The position numbers were made by a program, and so were the translations under genes. From Campylobacteraceae bacterium (GTDB taxonomy: Bacteria; Campylobacterota; Campylobacteria; Campylobacterales; Sulfurospirillaceae): a stretch of DNA of 64,000 nt. Each line of letters begins with the position of its first letter. Position 1 is the stretch's first letter. Below the pieces are notes generated by a model. That model searched no databases, had not been told where the DNA came from, and saw nothing but the letters and a program-made list of their open reading frames with translations. Positions 26,823 to 34,029 of the stretch are shown piece after piece. The stretch is taken from assembly GCA_027050775.1 (NCBI GenBank), contig JALUBH010000007.1, positions 54,535 to 118,534 on the forward strand, read 5' to 3'.

Positions 26823-28943
26823 ATGCTAGAAAAAGTCTTAAAACGCGACGGCACAACAGAAGATTTTCAAGCCTTTAAAATTCAAGATGCTATAAAAAAA
26901 GCATTTAAAAGTGAAGGTGTAACTTACGATGAAAGTGTTTTCAACTCAATTGTCTCAAAAATGGAAAAGAAGAGGGTTGCTGCCGTAGAAGACATACAAG
27001 ACATGATAGAGATGGAGCTATATAAAGCCAGATATTTTGATGTCATGCGCTCGTTTATGATCTATCGTCATACACATAAAATGCAAAGAGAGCATGTCGC
27101 AGGATTAAACGAAGATACCACATTTGTAAACTCAACACAAACCATAGAAGAGTATATAAACAAAAGCGACTGGCGAATCAAAGCAAACTCAAACACGGGC
27201 TACTCAAATGCCGGACTTGTAAACAATACAGCAGGCAAAATCATAGCAAACTATTGGCTTGATAAAATCTACTCTAAAGAAGAGGGTTTTGCACATAGGA
27301 ACGGTGATTATCATATACATGACTTAGATTGTTTGACGGCTTATTGTGCCGGATGGAGTTTGAGATCTCTGTTAAATGAAGGCTTCAACGGAGTAAGAGG
27401 AAGAGTAGAATCTCGTCCACCAAAACATTTTAGAGAAGCATTGGGTCAGATGGCAAACTTTCTTGGAATTTTACAAAGCGAATGGGCTGGAGCACAGGCT
27501 TTTAGCTCATTTGACACATATTTAGCACCTTATGTCTTCAAAGACAGACTGCCCTACGATGAGATAAAAAAAGCGATAGTAAGCTTCGTATATAATCTAA
27601 ATGTTCCGGCTCGCTGGGGTCAAAGTCCATTTACAAATATCACGATAGACTGGACAGTACCAAGTGATTTGGCAGATCAAACGCCCACATGTAGAGATAT
27701 TCATCTTTTCAAAGGTTTAAAGGACAGAGGACTAGAAGAGGAGGCTAAAAAACGGGGCGTTGGCAAATTAGAGGATTTGACATATAAAAATTTTCAAAAA
27801 GAGATGAACCTAATCAATAAAGCGTATTATGAAGTGATGACAGAAGGCGACAAAACTGGACAGCCTTTCACATTTCCGATTCCAACGGTAAATATAACAG
27901 AAGATTTTGATTGGTATGGAGAAAATACTGATGTTCTTTTTGAAAATACAGCTAAAATTGGCTCATCATATTTTCAAAACTTTATCGGAAGCCAGTATAT
28001 GCGAGATGAAAACGGCAACCTTGTAGAAAATCCAAAAGCGTACAAGCCAGGCAATGTAAGAAGCATGTGTTGCAGATTACAATTAGACCTTAGAGAGCTT
28101 CTTAAAAGAGGAGGAGGGCTGTTTGGAAGTGCTGAGATGACAGGAAGTATCGGCGTAGTGACTATAAACATGGCAAGACTCGGATACCTAAACAAGGGAA
28201 ACAAAAAAAGCATATTCAAAGAAGTCGAACATCTCATGGATTTAGCAAAATCTACGCTTGAAAAGAAGAGAGTCTTTGTGCAAGAGATGTACGACAGAGG
28301 ACTATATCCGTACACTGCAAGGTATCTCCCCGGATTTAATAACCATTTCTCTACTATTGGTGTAAATGGTGTAAATGAGATGATACGAAACTTTACAGGT
28401 GATGAGCACGATATATCTGATGAATTCGGAACGAAATTTGCTAGAGAATTGTTAGATTTTATGCGTCAAAAGATGGTTGGATATCAGGAGGAGACAGGCA
28501 ATCTCTACAACCTCGAAGCAACTCCAGCAGAGGGCACAACATACAGATTTGCCAAAGAGGACAAAAAGAGGTATCCGGACATCATACAAGCGGGCATGGA
28601 TGAAAATATATACTATACAAACTCTTCACAACTGCCTGCTGACTTTACTGATGATCCTTTTGAAGCACTTGATTTACAAGATGATTTACAGTGCGAATAT
28701 ACAGGCGGAACTGTACTTCACTTGTATATGAAAGAGCGAATAAGCTCGACGGAAGCTTGTAGGCAAATGATAAAAAATGTCATATCAAACTATAGGATGC
28801 CGTATCTGACTATAACACCCGTCTTTTCCGTGTGCGAAAAGCACGGATATATCAGTGGGGAGCATGAATATTGTCCATATTGTGATAAAGAATTGATAGA
28901 AAAATACGAAGGAGAACTAGATGAGCAAAAACGAACTGCTTAA
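26823..28943 (+). CDS. nrdD: Class III anaerobic ribonucleotide reductase, large part lacking the glycyl-radical loop
   Basis: NrdD reduces ribonucleoside triphosphates without oxygen. The 706-residue protein has an N-terminal ATP-cone (VLKRDGTTEDFQAFKIQDAIKKA), the NrdD catalytic barrel (RNGDYHIHDLDCLTAYCAGWSLR, GNVRSMCCRLQLDL) and a Cys-rich zinc-type segment (CEKHGYI...CPYC) near its end. It stops about 15 residues after the CPYC pair, before any RVxGY glycyl-radical motif. That motif is encoded by the next small gene (28921-29085), which overlaps it by 23 bp in another frame. Confidence 0.94.
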   Translation: MLEKVLKRDGTTEDFQAFKIQDAIKKAFKSEGVTYDESVFNSIVSKMEKKRVAAVEDIQDMIEMELYKARYFDVMRSFMIYRHTHKMQREHVAGLNEDTTFVNSTQTIEEYINKSDWRIKANSNTGYSNAGLVNNTAGKIIANYWLDKIYSKEEGFAHRNGDYHIHDLDCLTAYCAGWSLRSLLNEGFNGVRGRVESRPPKHFREALGQMANFLGILQSEWAGAQAFSSFDTYLAPYVFKDRLPYDEIKKAIVSFVYNLNVPARWGQSPFTNITIDWTVPSDLADQTPTCRDIHLFKGLKDRGLEEEAKKRGVGKLEDLTYKNFQKEMNLINKAYYEVMTEGDKTGQPFTFPIPTVNITEDFDWYGENTDVLFENTAKIGSSYFQNFIGSQYMRDENGNLVENPKAYKPGNVRSMCCRLQLDLRELLKRGGGLFGSAEMTGSIGVVTINMARLGYLNKGNKKSIFKEVEHLMDLAKSTLEKKRVFVQEMYDRGLYPYTARYLPGFNNHFSTIGVNGVNEMIRNFTGDEHDISDEFGTKFARELLDFMRQKMVGYQEETGNLYNLEATPAEGTTYRFAKEDKKRYPDIIQAGMDENIYYTNSSQLPADFTDDPFEALDLQDDLQCEYTGGTVLHLYMKERISSTEACRQMIKNVISNYRMPYLTITPVFSVCEKHGYISGEHEYCPYCDKELIEKYEGELDEQKRTA

Positions 28944-29085
28944 GAAGTTAGAAGGTGAACGAACCAAATGTATCGTTTATACTAGAGTTATGGGCTACCA
29001 TAGACCTGTAGAGAGCTTTAATGTTGGCAAAACAGGAGAACATAAAGAGAGGGTTCAATTTGTCGAGAGACTTTCTCGCAGATAG
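28921..29085 (+). CDS. Stand-alone glycyl-radical domain of NrdD (54 residues)
   Basis: The 54-residue product contains TRVMGYHRPVESFNVGKTGE, the class III RNR radical loop, with radical-bearing Gly25 in RVMGY. The ATG at 28921 has its own excellent ribosome site (GAAGGAG, 6 bases upstream), which argues for a genuine separate gene rather than a sequencing slip in nrdD. It lies in the +1 frame relative to nrdD and overlaps both nrdD and nrdG. It presumably docks into truncated NrdD and receives the radical from NrdG, much as YfiD substitutes in pyruvate formate-lyase; that mechanism is an inference. Confidence 0.85.
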   Translation: MSKNELLKKLEGERTKCIVYTRVMGYHRPVESFNVGKTGEHKERVQFVERLSRR

Positions 29086-29755
29086 TCCACTTTACGACAT
29101 CACAAGATTTACGACGCTGGATTTTCCAGAAAATCTGGCGTCAATACTTTGGTTTTGTAAATGCAACATGAGATGTCCCTACTGCTACAATACCCCTATA
29201 GTTTTTGGCGAAGGCTCAATAACTATCCAAGATGCACTAAACTTCTTAGAAACAAGGCAGAATAGACTCACGGGAGTTGTATTAAGCGGTGGAGAATGTA
29301 CACTCTATCCTCATTTGGAAAAACTCTGCTATGAGATAAAAAACTTAGGTTTTAAGATAAAAATAGATACAAACGGAACAAATCCAACTCTTATAAAAGA
29401 TTTGGTAGAAAATCAACTTGTGGATTATATAGCGCTTGATTATAAAGCGCCTAAAGAGAAGTTTGAAGAGATAACAAAAAACAAAAATTTTGATAGCTTT
29501 GAAACGACACTTAACTTTCTTATTCAAATAGATTTTTCTTTCGAGGCAAGAACCACCGTACACTCGAATCTGCTGGACATTGATGATATAAATATTATTA
29601 TTGATGATTTATACAAACGGGACTACACCCGGACATACTATTTGCAAAACTATCTACATGTAGAGGACACCATAGGCAAAATAGAAGCTCAAAACAAACC
29701 TATAGACACTAAAAAGATAAATCAAAAAATCACGACAAGTTTTCGAGAATTTTAG
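29060..29755 (+). CDS. nrdG: Anaerobic RNR-activating protein, radical SAM
   Basis: This radical-SAM enzyme makes the glycyl radical on NrdD. The cluster cysteines are in CNMRCPYC, followed by VVLSGGECTLYPHL and KIDTNGTNP. A TTG at 29060, preceded by agaggg, gives 231 residues and a start close to the family N-terminus (YDITRFTTLDFP). An ATG at 29021 in the same frame would add 13 residues and overlap the glycyl-radical gene by 65 bp. Either is possible. It belongs to the NrdG-like PFL-activase subfamily with about 230 residues. Confidence 0.88.
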   Translation: MSRDFLADSPLYDITRFTTLDFPENLASILWFCKCNMRCPYCYNTPIVFGEGSITIQDALNFLETRQNRLTGVVLSGGECTLYPHLEKLCYEIKNLGFKIKIDTNGTNPTLIKDLVENQLVDYIALDYKAPKEKFEEITKNKNFDSFETTLNFLIQIDFSFEARTTVHSNLLDIDDINIIIDDLYKRDYTRTYYLQNYLHVEDTIGKIEAQNKPIDTKKINQKITTSFREF

Positions 29756-29777
29756 AATCTTTTAGATAAAATAACAA

Positions 29778-29886
29778 ACCTTACACGCTTTTTCTCGAAA
29801 AGCCCTACTTTTCGTAGCTTTAGGGGGTTGTAGGGACTTTAGTCCCTGCCACTATAGCGAGCTTTGCTCATTATAGTGCGTAAGGT
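29778..29886. other. Multi-hairpin intergenic element before nrdB
   Basis: Outer arms ACCTTAC (29778-29784) and GTAAGGT (29880-29886) enclose several smaller stems, such as GAAAA/TTTTC, AGGGACtttaGTCCCT and a CACTATA/TATAGTG pair with an inner GCGAGC/GCTC. No open frame is present. It may be a structured leader for nrdB or a small palindromic repeat element. Confidence 0.5.
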
Positions 29887-29917
29887 CAGAAAACAAAAGA
29901 AAAACTTAGGATATTAA

Positions 29918-30940
29918 ATGAACAGAAAGCATATATACAATCCGGACTCAAATGAAAGCTTAAATGAGCGAAGAATATTTGGTGGAAATCCTCACGGAAT
30001 TTTAAACTTTACTCAGGCCAAATACCAATGGGCTTTGAAATTGTGGGATATGATGGAAGCAAACACTTGGTTTCCAAAAGAGGTAGATACCACAAAAGAT
30101 GTGATTGATTACAATAGAAATCTAACTGACCCAGAAAAAAGGATGTATGATTTGGTCTGGTCACAGCTAATCAGCATGGACAGCTTTCAAACAAACAACT
30201 TGGCAGACAACATAAATCCCTATATTACGGCTCCGGAGATAAATGCCATCTTGGTTCGTCAAGCATATGAAGAGGCAAATCACTCAAAATCTTATGCGGT
30301 TATGGTTGAAGCTATTTGCGACAATACAGACTTGATATACGAGATGGAAAAGCATGATGAGATGCTAAGACGCAAAAACGACTACATCTCAAGCGTTTAC
30401 GAAGAGCTAGCAGGTGATGTCACGGATGAAAAAATCGTACTTGCCATGTTCGCAAATCAAATCCTAGAAGGTTTGTACTTTTATGCAGGATTTACCGCAA
30501 TCTATGCCTTGGCTCGCGCAGGAAGGATGCTTGGAAGTGCTCAAATGATAAGATTTATCCAAAGAGACGAAATAACACATCTTTTGCTATTTCAAAACAT
30601 GATAAACTCTACAAGAAAAGAGAGGCCTGACCTATTCACACCGGAGCTTGAAAAGAAAGTTTTTGATATGTTTGAAAAAGCAGGTGAACTCGAAATCGAG
30701 TGGGGAAAATACATCACGCAAAATCAAATAATGGGCTTTACTGATGAGATTATCGAAGAGTACATCCATTATCTTATAGACGACAGACTGACTGCTGTTG
30801 GATTTAAAAAAATGTACAATGCAAATCATCCTATAAAATGGGTAGATGATTTTTCAAAATTTAATGACCAAAAAACAAACTTTTTCGAAGGAAATGTAGC
30901 AAATTATAGCAAAGGAAGTCTATCTTTTGACGATTTCTAA
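29918..30940 (+). CDS. nrdB: Class Ia ribonucleotide reductase, beta subunit
   Basis: NrdB holds the diiron-tyrosyl radical cofactor for NrdA. Residues 119-126 read E-x2-H-x3-Y (EANHSKSY), matching the iron ligands and the radical tyrosine; Asp88 is the first iron ligand, and [11 protein letters not shown] supplies the late Glu and His. At 340 residues the length is normal. The start follows aaacttagga. The C-terminal tail (SLSFDDF) is the peptide that binds NrdA. Confidence 0.95.
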   Translation: MNRKHIYNPDSNESLNERRIFGGNPHGILNFTQAKYQWALKLWDMMEANTWFPKEVDTTKDVIDYNRNLTDPEKRMYDLVWSQLISMDSFQTNNLADNINPYITAPEINAILVRQAYEEANHSKSYAVMVEAICDNTDLIYEMEKHDEMLRRKNDYISSVYEELAGDVTDEKIVLAMFANQILEGLYFYAGFTAIYALARAGRMLGSAQMIRFIQRDEITHLLLFQNMINSTRKERPDLFTPELEKKVFDMFEKAGELEIEWGKYITQNQIMGFTDEIIEEYIHYLIDDRLTAVGFKKMYNANHPIKWVDDFSKFNDQKTNFFEGNVANYSKGSLSFDDF

Positions 30941-31655
30941 TCTAGTTTCACTTCAGTTTGACTATGCAACCAAGAGTTTTGAAGAGAATTTTGAAACTCT
31001 TAGAACTCTTGTGAGAATGAGTGAAAAAAACTCTTTGGTTTTAGCACCGGAACTTTGCTTGAGTGCATACAGCTATGAAAATCTGGAAGAGAGCGCAAAA
31101 TTTTCTCAAAAAATCTTGCCAAACATAAAAGCTCTCTCAAAAGATAAAATCCTTTCTCTGACTTTAACACAGAAAATAGATGGAAAATTTTACAATAATG
31201 CCAAAATTTTCTGCGACTCACAAGAGATATATTCTCGCTCAAAAGCAAAACTATTTTCATTGGGTAGTGAGCAAAATTACTTTCAAAGCGGAAAAACAGA
31301 AGATATACAGATAGTAGAAAACTGCGGAATAAAAATTGCTCTTCTTGTATGCTTTGAACTGAGATTTGTAGAGCTATGGGAAAGGCTCAAAGGCGCTGAT
31401 ATTATCTTGGTACCATCATATTGGGGGAAACCTAGAAAATCTCATCTCAGAGCCCTTAGCATCGCCTTGGCAATAGCAAATCAATGCTTTGTGATAGTAT
31501 CAAACAGCAGTGATACAGATATGGCATCAGGAAGCTGTGTGATTGACCCTTTCGGGGAGATTGTCGAAGATGATAATTTGAGATTTTTAAGCGCAAAATA
31601 TGATGAAAGATTGATAAAAAAGATGAGAAGATATCTGGATATAGGAATAAAATAG
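30927..31655 (+). CDS. Carbon-nitrogen hydrolase (nitrilase superfamily)
   Basis: The 242-residue protein has the Glu-Lys-Cys triad in [16 protein letters not shown] and LLVCFELRF. The substrate is unknown; relatives hydrolyse omega-amides or N-carbamoyl compounds. The start is a TTG inside the nrdB end, after aaaggaag, with a 14-bp overlap. It ends exactly where pcm begins. Confidence 0.87.
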   Translation: MTISNLVSLQFDYATKSFEENFETLRTLVRMSEKNSLVLAPELCLSAYSYENLEESAKFSQKILPNIKALSKDKILSLTLTQKIDGKFYNNAKIFCDSQEIYSRSKAKLFSLGSEQNYFQSGKTEDIQIVENCGIKIALLVCFELRFVELWERLKGADIILVPSYWGKPRKSHLRALSIALAIANQCFVIVSNSSDTDMASGSCVIDPFGEIVEDDNLRFLSAKYDERLIKKMRRYLDIGIK

Positions 31656-32315
31656 ATGACGAAAATAGACAACTTTGCCTTAAAAATTAGATTAGAAAAA
31701 TCAAAAAAGATGGCAGATGAAATAATAAAAATATGCCAAATAGACAAAAGCGTCTATACTGCCCTGGCAAACAGCGAAAGAGAACTCTTTGTACCCAAAG
31801 GTTTCGGAAAACATGCATACAAACTAGACGCTCTCCCACTAGCAGGAAACCAATGGATAAGCTCCCCCCTGACGGTTGCAAAGATGACTGAAGCCCTTAC
31901 ATGTAGAGGTGCTGACAATGTTCTGGAAATCGGGTGCGGTAGTGGTTACCAAGCCCTAGTACTAAGCAAACTCATAAGAAGAGTCTTTAGCATAGAAAGA
32001 GTAGAAAGACTAGCAAAAGAGGCAAAAGAGAGATTTAAACAGTTAGGAATGCACAATATAAATGTCAGGTATGATGACGGGCAAAACGGCTGGAAAGATT
32101 TCGCACCATACGACAGAATACTCTTCTCCGCTGCAGCAAAAGAGATACCTGCCAAACTTTTTGAACAACTCAAAATCGGTGGCATCTTGGTAGCACCCAT
32201 AGAAAAAGATGGCAAACAAATCATCACAAAATACACAAAAACAAAAGAGAAAATCCACAAGCAAGAGCTAGATAATTGCCTTTTTGTGCCTATCGTAGAG
32301 GGCAAAACCAGATAA
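31656..32315 (+). CDS. pcm: Protein-L-isoaspartate O-methyltransferase
   Basis: Pcm repairs damaged isoaspartyl residues using SAM. The N-terminal LANSERELFVPKGF and the SAM motif VLEIGCGSGYQALVLSKL are typical, with PYDRILFSAAAKEIP as a later motif. The length of 219 residues is standard. The last 48 bp are shared, on the opposite strand, with the end of mcrC, marking the edge of an accessory block. Confidence 0.93.
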   Translation: MTKIDNFALKIRLEKSKKMADEIIKICQIDKSVYTALANSERELFVPKGFGKHAYKLDALPLAGNQWISSPLTVAKMTEALTCRGADNVLEIGCGSGYQALVLSKLIRRVFSIERVERLAKEAKERFKQLGMHNINVRYDDGQNGWKDFAPYDRILFSAAAKEIPAKLFEQLKIGGILVAPIEKDGKQIITKYTKTKEKIHKQELDNCLFVPIVEGKTR

Positions 32316-33503
32316 AAAATCATTACTAGACACATCCATGCAGTCGAAGCACAATATATGAACCCTCAAACTTTCATCATACCCAAATGCAACATCTAGT
32401 GAAGATTGAAAATCTTTTGATTTTGGGTATATGAGATAGACATTATTTGAGCCATACTTTTTACCATAAGCATACATTTGATACAAATCAGATTGGGAAA
32501 GGTCATAATTCTTACTCTCTTGATTTATCAGTTTCCATTTGGTATCTAGCACAATATCATCATCTATGACGATATCCGGTCTTAGTTGAAAAAGTCTGTG
32601 CGACTCTATGAGTTTATGCTTTTTGTCTTGTATTTTAATTCTATCTTTAAATCGTTTTTTGAAAAAATAAGCCACATAAGACTCGAAGAGCAAATTCATA
32701 TCAAACAAAAGCGCATAAGCTATATCTTTGCCTTTATAGGGTGAAAAAGTTTGGTCATTTAAAAATATCTCGCACCATTTTAGTATCTCTTGATAGTGTT
32801 TCATAAATCTATCTGTTTTGCATTTTTTGAAATCACTATTGATATTTTTTGAGGTCTTAACATCATCAAAGATAAATAGAGATTCTCTTAGTCTTTGTCT
32901 GTTTTTCGTGGAATTTGATATTTTATATAGTTTTTGAAGTGTTGTTTTTATGAGTCTGTTTTCGGCTCTGTTCTTGGTATATTCGTCAAACTCTACAAAA
33001 AATCTCTCTTTATGCAGTAAGTTTTGATTGAAATGAGAGTTTAGTTTGATTTTTCCTTTTAAAAAATACAGATTTTCCTCTTTGGAGACATAGTTTGATT
33101 TTATACCAATTTTCACAAGTCTCGTCAACTCCTCTAAAAACATAGTTATAAATATCTCAAATAGATTAAAATTGGCTGTTTGAAAGGATGCTTTGTTTAT
33201 GTTTTTAAATGGGGAATTTTTTAGAGTTTTTAGCATTTTAAGTAGAACCTGTTTGGTCTCTACTAAACCTACCTCATCTTTATTGCCATATATCTTGGGC
33301 AGTATCTCTATAGTAGTGCCGTCTTTTGTGGTAATAGTTCCAACATAGTTTTTTAATCTCAAAGCATTACCGCCATGAGCAATATCAAGGTATTTATAGT
33401 TCTCCTCACGGGATGCGAAGCTTTTTAAGTCATCAAAAGCTTTGTTTGAAATATCGTCTTTTTTGATTAAATCGTACTCTTTGAAAATTAACGATTTTGC
33501 CAT
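32268..33503 (-). CDS. mcrC: McrC-like restriction nuclease subunit
   Basis: McrC is the PD-(D/E)xK nuclease partner of the McrB GTPase in type IV restriction of modified DNA. The N-terminal HGGNALRLKNYVGTI and EILPKIYG strands are typical, and the catalytic core lies near residues 305-320 (RPDIVIDDDIVLDTKWK, with D...DxK). At 411 residues it is normal or slightly long. It overlaps the toxin gene by 16 bp, so it belongs to the same transcript as mcrB despite the two intervening genes. Confidence 0.87.
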   Translation of the reverse strand: MAKSLIFKEYDLIKKDDISNKAFDDLKSFASREENYKYLDIAHGGNALRLKNYVGTITTKDGTTIEILPKIYGNKDEVGLVETKQVLLKMLKTLKNSPFKNINKASFQTANFNLFEIFITMFLEELTRLVKIGIKSNYVSKEENLYFLKGKIKLNSHFNQNLLHKERFFVEFDEYTKNRAENRLIKTTLQKLYKISNSTKNRQRLRESLFIFDDVKTSKNINSDFKKCKTDRFMKHYQEILKWCEIFLNDQTFSPYKGKDIAYALLFDMNLLFESYVAYFFKKRFKDRIKIQDKKHKLIESHRLFQLRPDIVIDDDIVLDTKWKLINQESKNYDLSQSDLYQMYAYGKKYGSNNVYLIYPKSKDFQSSLDVAFGYDESLRVHILCFDCMDVSSNDFLSGFALYDRHKKAII

Positions 33504-33760
33504 CTAAAAATTTCCAAGATAAGTATTTTGTTTGTTTCAACTTTATAGATAACCGTATAACCCCTAAATATCAAATCCCTGTAAACTTCATCATTAAAAT
33601 ACACCGATGCCCTAAATTTATATGGAGAATCTGATAAATTTTGGATTTTATTTTCTAACTCTTTTTCAAATTTTTTAGATGCTGACGGCTTGTCTTTTTT
33701 GATAAATCTCAAAATATTTAACAGTTGAGATAAATATTCTTTATCTTTTATGATTGTCAT
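33488..33760 (-). CDS. RelE/ParE-family toxin
   Basis: The 90-residue protein has the RelE/ParE layout: two N-terminal helices (KDKEYLSQLLNILRFIKKDKPSASKKFEKELENKI), then strands with SPYKFRASVYF, YRDLIFRGYTVIYKV and a basic end ILEIFRWQNR. ParE toxins inhibit gyrase and RelE toxins cleave mRNA; this one looks more ParE-like. It overlaps the antitoxin gene by 4 bp and mcrC by 16 bp. It is unusual in lying inside an McrBC operon. Confidence 0.85.
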   Translation of the reverse strand: MTIIKDKEYLSQLLNILRFIKKDKPSASKKFEKELENKIQNLSDSPYKFRASVYFNDEVYRDLIFRGYTVIYKVETNKILILEIFRWQNR

Positions 33761-34029
33761 CTATCGATGCCAATCTCTTCTTTAAAAAATTTATTCATCG
33801 TTTCATCATACTCTTCTTGATAGATTCCTTCACCATTTTTGATTCTATTTTCTGCATTATAGGCTCTTTTTCTAATCTCCTCAACAGAGCCAAGCACAAC
33901 ACTTTGCGGATAATCGTCTCCAAAATCCTCTTCTAAGATAGTAACTTTTTTATCTTTTATGAAACTATCAAGCATGGCTTTAAAATGTGGGAAAAAACTA
34001 TCTTCGATTTGTAAATTTAATACTCTCAT
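33757..34029 (-). CDS. Antitoxin partner of the ParE-like toxin
   Basis: This 90-residue acidic protein begins with a short strand and helix (MRVLNLQIEDSFFPHFKAMLDSF) like a ribbon-helix-helix motif and ends in an acidic tail that would wrap the toxin. The order antitoxin then toxin, with a 4-bp overlap, is the common TA layout. It also overlaps mcrB by 4 bp. Autoregulation from this position would require an internal promoter within mcrB, which is not evident. Confidence 0.8.
   Translation of the reverse strand: MRVLNLQIEDSFFPHFKAMLDSFIKDKKVTILEEDFGDDYPQSVVLGSVEEIRKRAYNAENRIKNGEGIYQEEYDETMNKFFKEEIGIDR

Noticed and set aside
28900..28945. Programmed frameshift joining nrdD to the glycyl-radical frame
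   Set aside because: No convincing +1 slippery site was seen, and the small gene has an ATG with an excellent ribosome site of its own.
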